DNA of 64,000 nt from JAZSQZ01 sp045538175 (GTDB lineage: Bacteria; Bacillota; Clostridia; Christensenellales; UBA1242): the NCBI GenBank assembly GCA_045538175.1, contig JAZSQZ010000044.1:10758-74757 (forward strand), written 5' to 3'. Below are positions 25,041 to 32,837 of this stretch, one piece after another. Made by a program: the position numbers and the translations under genes. The stretch's first letter is position 1, and each line of letters begins with the position of its first letter. The notes below the pieces were generated by a model. That model ran no database searches. It was given only the letters and a program-made list of their open reading frames with translations, and was not told the DNA's origin.

Positions 25041-25367
25041 TTACCTAATGACAAGGCCTACTGCACCAGTAAATTCTGCCCATACACCTGGGAAGAATTG
25101 GAAAATGATAACTGCTGCACAGACAGCTAAGATAATAATACGGAAAATGAAACTACCTTTTGAAGAAGTTTCAAGGCAAGTTGCAACAACTAATGCAAGT
25201 GGTGCATAAACCATAATTGAATTGATGATATTTACAATTGCGCCTTCTGCTGGGAGAATATCAACATAAATATCAAGGATTCTTACTGCATAGATTGCAA
25301 GCATAACAACAGCGATTATTTTACCTAAAAGGTTAAATAATGCTTCTCTTCCATTATCTTCACTCAT
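25041..25367 (-). CDS. Small three-helix membrane protein B (paralogue of A)
   Basis: A 108-residue hydrophobic protein with three predicted membrane helices and a short acidic N-terminus (MSEDNGRE). Its second half (INSIMVYAPLALVVATCLE, then a terminal helix ending VIIFQFFPGVWAEF) matches membrane protein A at 23370 in helix spacing and in the FFPxVxxEF motif. It is transcribed alone, convergent toward the tRNA and lipase. The ATG at 25367 is preferred, with AAGGAG eight bases upstream; a GTG three codons earlier overlaps the binding site. Function unknown. Confidence 0.78.
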   Translation of the reverse strand: MSEDNGREALFNLLGKIIAVVMLAIYAVRILDIYVDILPAEGAIVNIINSIMVYAPLALVVATCLETSSKGSFIFRIIILAVCAAVIIFQFFPGVWAEFTGAVGLVIR

Positions 25368-25496
25368 TTGCGACACTCCTTTTTATAATTTGTTACCTTA
25401 ATTTTACAAAAAAATAATACAGGTGTCAATTTTTTTTTGAAAAATCTTATAAATATGCTAGAATATTAGTATAAATTTATGCAATTTGGAGAGAAA

Positions 25497-26627
25497 ATGG
25501 CAAAAATTATAGTAACTTCAAACGGTATTTCTAAAAGAACGCCCGTTATTGACGAATTATTTATGTCTTACTGCAACGGCAAAAAAGTTTGTGTTATTGC
25601 TAATGCCGCGAACATAAACTCAAACAATTTTGTTAATAGAGAAGTTGTAAAAACAAATCTTTTATCTATCGGTGCTACAGCAGTTGATGTTGTAAACTTA
25701 AATATTGTGACAATAAACGCTGTTTTAAAATACGATGTTTTATATATTATGGGTGGAAAACTTCAAGACCTTGTTAGAGCTTTTAGAGAAGTAAACACAA
25801 GAGAAGTTTTCACAAAGTTTTTAGAACAAGGCGTAATCATAACCGAAGGCGAAGGCACAATTGCTTTAGCAGAAAACTTTAAGTATTATTACGAAACAAA
25901 TGGCAAAGTAAATTTGATGCCAGATAACGAAACTTATGAAGGTTTAGGATTTATTAAGTATAAAATTTATCCACACTATAATCTTCTTGGCGACATCTTA
26001 AAAAAGAAAATTGCAGACTATAACTATGAACACACAAACAACATTATCACACGCATTGCAGATGGTGAATATGTTGAGATTGACAACTTTGAAGATTTTC
26101 CTGAACTTACAATGTGTTACAGCGAAAATGGCGAAAAGTTGTATCGCAACGAAGGCATTGTAAAGATTAAAGAGCAAGGTATGTTTTATGGTCTTGTTGG
26201 TATGTGGGTAATAAACTCAAAAGGTCAAATTTTGTTGCAAAAAAGAAGTGCAAACAAGCGTAGCAATCCAAATATGTGGGCAATGTGTGCAGGGCACATA
26301 CAGACTTGCGAAACTTATGAAGAAGCAGTTATTCGTGAAACAAGAGAAGAAATCGGGTTAAGGTTGGAGAAAAAGGACTTTAAACCTTTGATTGACCTTA
26401 CTGCAGGTTCAAAACTTTATAAAGGTTATTACACACATTGTGATTGGGCAATTCAAAACTTTAGAAGACAAGAAAGCGAAGTTAGCGAACTTAAGTGGAT
26501 AGATTTTGAAGAGTTTAAGGCAATGTATAAAAAAGGTGACGAAACAATCGTCTTTAAAAAGAGCGAAACAAGCGACGCTGAGTTTAGAAAACTTGGTCGC
26601 GTGGTTGCAAAATTAAAAACAAAATAG
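25497..26627 (+). CDS. Peptidase S51-like domain fused to Nudix hydrolase
   Basis: A 376-residue fusion. Residues 1-215 have the shape of a peptidase E (S51) domain, with VLYIMGGKLQDLVRAF (82-97), but the nucleophile motif GxSAG is replaced by TEGEGT (116-121), with Gly118 where Ser is expected, so it is probably not a peptidase. Residues 225-376 form a Nudix hydrolase of the IDI-like type, with a complete Nudix box from Gly266 to Leu288 (GHIQTCETYEEAV then IRETREEIGL). It starts an operon with the HIT protein 10 bases after. The stop is TAG. Nudix substrates are NDP-linked compounds; the S51 half may bind a ligand. Start at 25497 follows GGAGAG. Confidence 0.82.
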   Translation: MAKIIVTSNGISKRTPVIDELFMSYCNGKKVCVIANAANINSNNFVNREVVKTNLLSIGATAVDVVNLNIVTINAVLKYDVLYIMGGKLQDLVRAFREVNTREVFTKFLEQGVIITEGEGTIALAENFKYYYETNGKVNLMPDNETYEGLGFIKYKIYPHYNLLGDILKKKIADYNYEHTNNIITRIADGEYVEIDNFEDFPELTMCYSENGEKLYRNEGIVKIKEQGMFYGLVGMWVINSKGQILLQKRSANKRSNPNMWAMCAGHIQTCETYEEAVIRETREEIGLRLEKKDFKPLIDLTAGSKLYKGYYTHCDWAIQNFRRQESEVSELKWIDFEEFKAMYKKGDETIVFKKSETSDAEFRKLGRVVAKLKTK

Positions 26628-26637
26628 GAGAATAAAT

Positions 26638-27045
26638 ATGAGCGAAGATTGTATTTTTTGTAAAATAATTAAAGGCGAGTGCCCATCATATAAAATTTAT
26701 GAAGATGAAGACACTCTTGCATTTTTATCAATCGGTAATGATTGCTATGGTCACACACTTGTTATCCCTAAAAAGCATTATGTAAATGTTTTGGATTGTG
26801 AAGATGAAGTATTGGCAAAAGTTATGAAAACCGTAAGAAAGGTTTCAAATCACTATGTTGACAATTGTGGCTTTAAGGGTGTAAACGTAATGAACGCAAG
26901 TGGAAAGGAAGCAGAGCAAAGCGTTTTCCATTTGCACTTCCATATTTTGCCAAAGAAAACCGTTGATGATTTCCACTCTTGGCCAGACCTTGGAAAATGC
27001 GAAGTTGAACTAAAAGAACAAATGGAAAAACTAAAACTTAACTAA
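26638..27045 (+). CDS. HIT-family nucleotide-binding hydrolase
   Basis: A 135-residue HIT protein of the bacterial Hit/PKCI type. The C-terminal histidine triad reads HLHFHILPK (about 100-108); the zinc-like CIFCKII at residues 5-11 and the phrase GHTLVIPKKHY (40-50) are typical. These enzymes hydrolyse nucleoside phosphoramidates and related adenylates, such as misformed aminoacyl-AMP. It follows the S51-Nudix gene by ten bases with AGGAG and is probably co-transcribed; both act on nucleotide derivatives. A terminator follows. Confidence 0.94.
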   Translation: MSEDCIFCKIIKGECPSYKIYEDEDTLAFLSIGNDCYGHTLVIPKKHYVNVLDCEDEVLAKVMKTVRKVSNHYVDNCGFKGVNVMNASGKEAEQSVFHLHFHILPKKTVDDFHSWPDLGKCEVELKEQMEKLKLN

Positions 27046-27079
27046 ACCGACAAATAAGAATAAAAAACCAACAAAAACT

Positions 27080-27107
27080 ACAAAGTGTTTGCGCTTTGTG
27101 GTTTTTT
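27080..27107 (+). terminator. Terminator after the HIT gene
   Basis: Stem ACAAAGTG / CGCTTTGT with TTTG loop, then a run of T. It lies inside the longer open frame of spoIIE, which argues for the later spoIIE start at 27163. Confidence 0.85.
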
Positions 27108-27162
27108 GTTTTTTTGTATCAAAAGTATAATTATTTTGAGTTTATTTTTGTTTGGGGGTTAT

Positions 27163-29463
27163 ATGCAAGTATCTGTGTTAAAAGAAGATAAAACAAAAGT
27201 TTTGTTGGTTTCGTTTTTTAAGGTGATTGGTTTTGGAATTTTATTTTTGTTATTATTTCTTTCAAAAATTGCAAACACATTAAGTCCTTTTAAGTATGGA
27301 CTTTATTCTTCATTGTGTTTTTTAAATTATAATATATATCTTTTAAGTTTTACATTTTTTGTTTCAGGGTTTGTTTTAGGTTTCGGATTAAACAACTTGA
27401 TTTGCAACTTGTTTGTTGTCATTTTTACAACACTTGTGTGTTTGTTTTTTAAAAAGAAAAATAAAAAAATAAAACTATATCTTGCCACAATTTTTTACAT
27501 AATTTCTGTTTTGCCACAATTTTATTTTACCAACACAGGAAGTGAAATTATTGTTTTGTTAATCGAAACTTTAATAGGTGTTGTTTTTACTGTTTCTAAT
27601 ATGATTTTTATTTCTGCTATAGTAAAAAGAAACTTTACCTTAAAACTCAACACTGACGAAAAGGTTTGTGGTGCAATACTTGTTTTATCTTTGTTTCTAG
27701 GGTTAGGTAATATAAGTTTGCCGATTGATTTTGTAAGACTTTTTGCAACAATTATTATTTTGTTTTTGTCTTTAAATTCTAAAAATTTTGCAATTCCCGT
27801 AGGTGTTTGTATGGGACTTGGGGTATCTCTTGCCTTAGGGGATATTGCATACATTGCCTTATTTTCTTTTATGGCGATAATCGCAAGTGTTTTTAAGGAA
27901 AACAAATTTTATTCCTTTGTGTCTATTATTCTTGCAGACATATTATTTGGATTTTATTTCAACTGTTTTGTTTCTTACAGTTACATAAATATTTTGTCTG
28001 TAGTAACGGGTGGAGTTTTTTATGTCTTTTTTCCAAGCAGAATCATAAAAAAATGTGCTAGCATTTTGTTTGCAGAAAACACAACAACAGCAAGTAAAAG
28101 TTTGGTGTTAAAAAACAAATTGATTTTATCAAACAAATTACTTGCAACTGCCGATGTTTTTTATGAGTTAGACAAAACCTTTAGAAAACTTACAAAAGGC
28201 AATATGCCCCTAGAAGATGCAAAAAAAATGATAACTGTCGAAATCATACGCACAACTTGTGAAGGTTGCAAACAAAGGCAGGAATGTTTTAGGCGTCTTG
28301 GCGAATCGGTAAAGGAAATTTTTACAAACCTTACAAATGTTGGTTTTGAAAAAGGCAAGGTGTCTTTAGTTGACTTGCCACAATATCTTACAAGTAAGTG
28401 TCAAAACTTAAACAACTTAATTTCAAACACAAACTCTCTTTTAAATCAGTATAGCGATTATAGTGGTATGATAAACAATCTTGACGCAAGCAAACTTTTG
28501 ATTGCTGAGCAGTTGTCAGGGGTGTCAAACATTTTAAAAAATCTTGCAACAAACACCGGAAAAGAAATATTGTTTAATACGGAAACAGAAGAAAAAATCA
28601 AAGAAGAATTGATATATAACAATATTATTATTCAAGACATAATTGTTTTTGATAGTGATTTTCAAACTTGTAATATAAGTATTATGTTAAAAGAATCATA
28701 CGCAAACGATGAGCGACTTGTAAATATTATAAACAAGGTTTGCAAAAGCAATTTTGTTGTAGATGAGATTATGCCAGCAGATGTTCTTGATTATGTTGTT
28801 ATAAACTTAAAGACAGCGCCTAAGTATGATATAACTTTTGGTATCTCACAAGAAACAAAAGGAGAGAGTGATATAAGTGGCGACACATATTCCTTAACAC
28901 GCCTTGATAATGATAAATATTTAGTTTGTTTGTGCGATGGTATGGGAAGTGATGATAAGGCTTTTGAAACAAGTAGTACAGCCATCGGTCTTATAGAAAA
29001 TTTTTACAAAGCAGGGTATGACAGTCAAGTTGTTATAACGTCTGTAAACAAACTTTTAAACTTAGGTAGAAATGATGTTTTTTCTGCAATTGATGTTTGT
29101 GTTGTCGACCTTAAAAGCGCCATTGTTGATATGATAAAGTTAGGTGCTTGCGTTGGATTTATAAAGCAACCGGACAAAACAACCGTTGTTGAAAGTGGTG
29201 CACTCCCTATAGGTATCTTAGAAGAAGTAAAACCAAAAATTACAAAAACAGCCCTAAACTCTGGCGATATGATTGTGCTTGTAAGTGATGGGATAGTTGA
29301 CGCTTTTGGAGATGAAGAAAACATAAAAACATTTATAACAAAAGACGAGACAACAAACCCACAAACCCTTGCAGACAATATCCTAAAAAAAGCAAAAGAG
29401 TTTGATAAAAACTTTCCAAAAGACGATATGACAGCGCTTGTTTTAAAAATATATTATGCCTAA
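27163..29463 (+). CDS. spoIIE: Stage II sporulation protein E (PP2C phosphatase)
   Basis: A 766-residue protein. The first ~300 residues hold about ten hydrophobic segments; a cytosolic regulatory region with a CEGCKQRQEC cysteine cluster follows; the C-terminal ~200 residues form a PP2C phosphatase, with FGISQETKGESDISGD, LCDGMGSDDKAFETS, VSDGIVDAFGDEE and KDDMTALVLK supplying the metal-binding aspartates. SpoIIE dephosphorylates SpoIIAA to activate sigma-F and acts at the asymmetric septum. tilS follows immediately, as in Bacillus and many clostridia, so the order is conserved. The start at 27163 is preferred to the GTG at 27085 because the latter lies in the terminator of the HIT gene; GGGGG precedes it. 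Confidence 0.93.
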   Translation: MQVSVLKEDKTKVLLVSFFKVIGFGILFLLLFLSKIANTLSPFKYGLYSSLCFLNYNIYLLSFTFFVSGFVLGFGLNNLICNLFVVIFTTLVCLFFKKKNKKIKLYLATIFYIISVLPQFYFTNTGSEIIVLLIETLIGVVFTVSNMIFISAIVKRNFTLKLNTDEKVCGAILVLSLFLGLGNISLPIDFVRLFATIIILFLSLNSKNFAIPVGVCMGLGVSLALGDIAYIALFSFMAIIASVFKENKFYSFVSIILADILFGFYFNCFVSYSYINILSVVTGGVFYVFFPSRIIKKCASILFAENTTTASKSLVLKNKLILSNKLLATADVFYELDKTFRKLTKGNMPLEDAKKMITVEIIRTTCEGCKQRQECFRRLGESVKEIFTNLTNVGFEKGKVSLVDLPQYLTSKCQNLNNLISNTNSLLNQYSDYSGMINNLDASKLLIAEQLSGVSNILKNLATNTGKEILFNTETEEKIKEELIYNNIIIQDIIVFDSDFQTCNISIMLKESYANDERLVNIINKVCKSNFVVDEIMPADVLDYVVINLKTAPKYDITFGISQETKGESDISGDTYSLTRLDNDKYLVCLCDGMGSDDKAFETSSTAIGLIENFYKAGYDSQVVITSVNKLLNLGRNDVFSAIDVCVVDLKSAIVDMIKLGACVGFIKQPDKTTVVESGALPIGILEEVKPKITKTALNSGDMIVLVSDGIVDAFGDEENIKTFITKDETTNPQTLADNILKKAKEFDKNFPKDDMTALVLKIYYA

Positions 29464-29486
29464 AGCAAATTGCTTTAGGTTTTTTT
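29459..29486 (+). terminator. Terminator overlapping the spoIIE stop codon
   Basis: Inverted repeat CCTAAAGCAA / TTGCTTTAGG followed by seven T. Confidence 0.78.
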
Positions 29487-29564
29487 ATTTAAAATTATAG
29501 GGGTTGAAATATCTTTATATATTTGGTATAATTATCTTGTAAGAAATTTTTTTAAGGGAAAAAG

Positions 29565-30917
29565 ATGGAAGAACAAGTTTTAAAAGCAATAAATGACAAT
29601 CACCTTGTAAAAAGGGGCGAAACAATTGGTGTTGCAGTAAGTGGTGGAGTTGACTCTATGAGTTTGCTACACTTTTTAAACACACAAAAAGAAAAATTAG
29701 ACATCGATATCGTTGCAATCACAGTTGACCATTGTTTAAGAGAACAATCTTTAGATGACTGTATGTTTGTTATGAATTGGTGCAGGAAAAATGGAATCTA
29801 TTGTCACAAATTCGCAGTTGACGCAAGCAAGATTGCAGAAGAAAAAAATATCGGTATCGAGCAAGCTGCAAGAGAAGCAAGATATGGTGTTTTTGATGCA
29901 TTGCTAAAAAAAGGTATCGTTGATAAAATCGCACTTGCTCACCACGTATGCGACCAAGCCGAAACAATTCTTTTACATATCCTAAGGGGTGCAGGCCTTA
30001 CAGGTGCTAGTGGTATGGAATATATGAGAAATGGTGTTTATATTAGACCATTTTTAAATGTTCAAAAAGACGATATAGTTAAGTATTCACTAATTCACGA
30101 TATCGATAGCGTCGAAGATGAAACAAATGCAGATTCAGCATTTAACAGAAATTTTATTCGCAATCAAATTATACCTATGTTCAAAAAGAGATGGCCAACT
30201 GTTGAGCAAAACATTGTAAACTTTGGTAAGGCTTGTAAGGAAGATGACGAGTATATCATAAGTCAAGCATCTCTTAATGCTTTGATTGTTGAAGATAATG
30301 TTGTAAAAATTCCTTTTGTTTACTTTCTATATAAATCAAGTGTTACAAACAGAGTTGTTATAAAGGCATTTGAAAGTATCAACGCAGCCTACAACCTAGA
30401 GAGAGTACACATAAGTATGGTAAAAGAACTTGCAAAAGGCGAAAATGGTAAGAGAATAAACCTTCCAAATTCAGTTATTGCAATCAAAGAATACGAATAT
30501 GTAACTTTAATTAGAAAAGAAAAACAAGTTATCGCAGGGGAATATCCATTTAAGACAGGCGTTACGAATTTTGCAGATATAACAAGTATTGTTGTTAAAA
30601 AATCAAAAGATAACAAAATCAGCCCAACAAAACTTCTAATTGATTCAAGAAAACTTCCAAAAGATGCTGTTTGGAGAACAATGAGAAAAGGGGATATGTT
30701 TACAAAGTACGGTGGTGGAAGCAAAGCCTTAAGGTCTTTCTTAATCGACAGGAAAATTCCTTCACGCGTCCGTCAACAACTTCCTGTGCTTGCAAGTGGA
30801 AGCGAAGTTTATTGTGTTTTGGGTGTCGAAATTAGCGATAAAGTTAAAATAGACGAAACAACAAAACTTGCTTACGAAATCACAGAAAAAGAACTTAAAG
30901 GTGGCAAAAACAATTAA
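29565..30917 (+). CDS. tilS: tRNA(Ile)-lysidine synthase
   Basis: A 450-residue TilS homologue. The N-terminal PP-loop motif AVSGGVDSMSL (about 24-34) binds ATP; TVDHCLREQS and ALAHHVCDQAETILLHILRGAGLTG are diagnostic of TilS; the C-terminal TilS_C region (GGGSKALRSFLIDRKIPSRVRQQLPVL) binds the tRNA. It converts C34 of tRNA-Ile(CAU) to lysidine so that it reads AUA, essential in an AT-rich genome. It follows spoIIE as in Bacillus. An extended -10 (TGGTATAAT) lies about 40 bases upstream. The usual downstream hprT and ftsH are absent; a DnaA-box cluster follows instead. Confidence 0.95.
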   Translation: MEEQVLKAINDNHLVKRGETIGVAVSGGVDSMSLLHFLNTQKEKLDIDIVAITVDHCLREQSLDDCMFVMNWCRKNGIYCHKFAVDASKIAEEKNIGIEQAAREARYGVFDALLKKGIVDKIALAHHVCDQAETILLHILRGAGLTGASGMEYMRNGVYIRPFLNVQKDDIVKYSLIHDIDSVEDETNADSAFNRNFIRNQIIPMFKKRWPTVEQNIVNFGKACKEDDEYIISQASLNALIVEDNVVKIPFVYFLYKSSVTNRVVIKAFESINAAYNLERVHISMVKELAKGENGKRINLPNSVIAIKEYEYVTLIRKEKQVIAGEYPFKTGVTNFADITSIVVKKSKDNKISPTKLLIDSRKLPKDAVWRTMRKGDMFTKYGGGSKALRSFLIDRKIPSRVRQQLPVLASGSEVYCVLGVEISDKVKIDETTKLAYEITEKELKGGKNN

Positions 30918-30922
30918 AAAAC

Positions 30923-31057
30923 TTTTACACAAATGTTAAAAGTTATCCACAAAGTTATATTTATACATATTTGTTAATAAATATAAAAATTTTGAATTTT
31001 TAATCGTTTTTTTGCATAATTAACCATTTATGCACAAGAGTTATCCACTTATCCACA
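30923..31057 (+). other. DnaA-box cluster with AT-rich core (origin-like)
   Basis: Five same-strand DnaA boxes or near matches: 30923 TTTTACACA, 30943 TTATCCACA (perfect), 31028 TTATGCACA, 31041 TTATCCACT, 31049 TTATCCACA (perfect). The two groups flank about 76 bases of nearly pure A/T (30952-31027), like a DNA unwinding element. No dnaA, dnaN, rpmH or gyrB is nearby. It may be oriC, a DnaA-titrating cluster, or a DnaA-controlled promoter region. Confidence 0.7.
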
Positions 31058-31085
31058 AAAAAACATAGATTTTTATGTAAAAATT

Positions 31086-31117
31086 AAAGAATTAGAAAAT
31101 GTTCTAATTCTTTTTTT
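31086..31117 (+). terminator. Terminator downstream of the DnaA-box cluster
   Basis: Stem AAAGAATTAGAA / TTCTAATTCTTT with AATG loop and seven T; it lies 170 bases after tilS and could end the tilS transcript or a short RNA from the DnaA-box region. Confidence 0.85.
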
Positions 31118-31177
31118 GTTGTTAATTTAAGTTTTTATTTTTTGTTAAAAATGTTATACTAAAAATAGGAGAAAGTT

Positions 31178-31465
31178 ATGGACGATATTAAAAACTTTTT
31201 AGACACAAAGTATGCTGATATTTTAAATAAATATAAAGATAATAAAAATGCATGGTTACTATTAGCCCAAGAAATTATAGATGCAAGTGAAGATATGCAA
31301 GTTGATTTTAAGTCTTTTTCACTTATTCCTGTGTTTGATATTTTTGATAACGACTTTATATGTTTTCAAATTAAAAATGGTAAGTGGTGTGTTTTTAATA
31401 TTGTTGATGAAATATCTTTTAAAACAGATAAAACACTAGAAGAATTATTATTACTTAAATCATAA
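31178..31465 (+). CDS. Small acidic protein, SUKH/SMI1-like ending (weak)
   Basis: A 95-residue soluble acidic protein, starting after AGGAG with TATACT upstream, so expression is plausible. The C-terminal half (IPVFDIFDNDFICFQIKNGKWCVFN, then TDKTLEELLLL) recalls the end of SUKH/SMI1-KNR4 proteins, many of which are immunity proteins to secreted toxins; the N-terminal part typical of the family is lacking. The gene stands alone between the DnaA-box region and a terminator. Function unknown. Confidence 0.65.
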   Translation: MDDIKNFLDTKYADILNKYKDNKNAWLLLAQEIIDASEDMQVDFKSFSLIPVFDIFDNDFICFQIKNGKWCVFNIVDEISFKTDKTLEELLLLKS

Positions 31466-31494
31466 AAAAAGAAACCTTAAACGGTTTCTTTTTT
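31465..31494. terminator. Bidirectional terminator between 95-aa gene and Na/Ca exchanger
   Basis: Stem AAAAAAGAAACC / GGTTTCTTTTTT with a six-base loop. Confidence 0.9.
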
Positions 31495-31495
31495 G

Positions 31496-32803
31496 TTATC
31501 CTAGTAAATTTCCAAATGTTGCAAAAAGGTAAACATAATCTAATAGATAAAGTAGAAGAAGTGATGTGCCTTGTAAACGATATGTTTTTTTCTTAATGAT
31601 TGTAGGTACAAAAATTATAAGTGAAATCAAAATTGTAAGTGGAATTGAAATATATAATGTATCAAGTGAGAATGTAAGTGGATTTCCAATTGCATTTGAG
31701 ATGATACCAGACATACCCAAAATCAATGTTACATTTATAAATGAAGCGCCTATCATATTTCCAAGTGCAAGGTCTGGGGTATTCTTTTTTATACTGATGA
31801 TTGCTGTTACAAGTTCAGGTAAACTTGTGCCAAGTGCCACAACTGTAATACCAACAACAATAGGGTCAATTCCAAGGAAGTCAACTGCAAGTTTTTGACC
31901 ATTGTCGCAAAGGAGTGTTGCGCCGATATATACAGCAAAACCACCTAAGATGTAATAGAAAATTGTTTTAAAAATGTCTTTTTTAAATTGTGGTGATTGT
32001 TTGTATTTTTTGTATGCTTCGCCTTTAAGTTGTGTGTTGTCTTCTTCAACTTCGCCATACTTTATTTCGTTCATAATTTTGACAATTTCTTGACCAATAT
32101 ATAAAACAAAAACTACACCAAGTATAACAACCCCAAAAGTAGAAATCATATCGTCTTGTTTATAGATTACAGAAAGTACTATTGTTGCAATACAAACAAT
32201 TGTTGTCAAAACAAGTTTTACAATATCTTTTATATAGTGTGTTTCAAGAGAGCGTACAGCTTCTTTTTTTGTGTCATCAAATTCTTTTATAGGTTGTTCG
32301 ATGTTGCTTGTTTGTAAACCAACTTCTATGTTTGCTTCTAGTTTTGCGTCTTTAACGCCGTCAAAAACATTGACACTAAAGAAAAATAAAAACATTGCGA
32401 ACAAAATGATTGCTTCGACCAAACCTAATTCTTGATTTAAGCCAAAAACAAAAAGTAAAACTGTGCTTAGTAATAGTAGAACAGACTTAAACCAAAAATC
32501 TTTTCTTGAAACTGATAATGTTTTGCAAGTTAATACTACACCTAAAATTAGTGTGCAGTCGCAAATGATACTTCCAAGTGCGTTACCAACTGCAAGGTCA
32601 GGTTTGCCTGTGCTTGTGCCGATAATATTAACCAAAAGTTCCGGAAGGGTGGTACATATACTTACAACTGTTACTCCTATAATAATATGTGAAATCCCTG
32701 TGATTTTAGATAGCCTTAGTGAAGAATCAACCATAAAATCTCCACCCTTTATAATGACAACAAGGCCAATTATAAAAAGCAATACTGTAAGTACTAATTC
32801 CAT
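31496..32803 (-). CDS. CaCA-family sodium/calcium antiporter (YrbG-like)
   Basis: A 435-residue membrane protein with two homologous halves, each with an alpha-repeat: IIIGVTVVSICTTLPELLVN in the first and VVGITVVALGTSLPELVTA in the second, followed by the GNALGSIICD and GNMIGASFIN repeats that bind the cations. These exchange Na+ or K+ for Ca2+ at the cytoplasmic membrane. The halves are separated by a long cytosolic loop (about 140-190 and 250-275) that is larger than in YrbG. The first gene upstream on the minus strand is vanW; GGAG precedes the ATG. Confidence 0.92.
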   Translation of the reverse strand: MELVLTVLLFIIGLVVIIKGGDFMVDSSLRLSKITGISHIIIGVTVVSICTTLPELLVNIIGTSTGKPDLAVGNALGSIICDCTLILGVVLTCKTLSVSRKDFWFKSVLLLLSTVLLFVFGLNQELGLVEAIILFAMFLFFFSVNVFDGVKDAKLEANIEVGLQTSNIEQPIKEFDDTKKEAVRSLETHYIKDIVKLVLTTIVCIATIVLSVIYKQDDMISTFGVVILGVVFVLYIGQEIVKIMNEIKYGEVEEDNTQLKGEAYKKYKQSPQFKKDIFKTIFYYILGGFAVYIGATLLCDNGQKLAVDFLGIDPIVVGITVVALGTSLPELVTAIISIKKNTPDLALGNMIGASFINVTLILGMSGIISNAIGNPLTFSLDTLYISIPLTILISLIIFVPTIIKKKTYRLQGTSLLLLYLLDYVYLFATFGNLLG

Positions 32804-32837
32804 TTTCCTTTCTCCTTTGTATTATATTTTTTTGATT

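Noticed and set aside
27085..27162. Earlier GTG start for spoIIE
   Set aside because: It lies in the terminator hairpin of the HIT gene and has no ribosome-binding site; the ATG at 27163 has GGGGG.
30923..31117. Calling the DnaA-box cluster oriC outright
   Set aside because: No dnaA, dnaN or rpmH is present and the genes on both sides mostly face the site; kept as an origin-like or DnaA-regulatory cluster.
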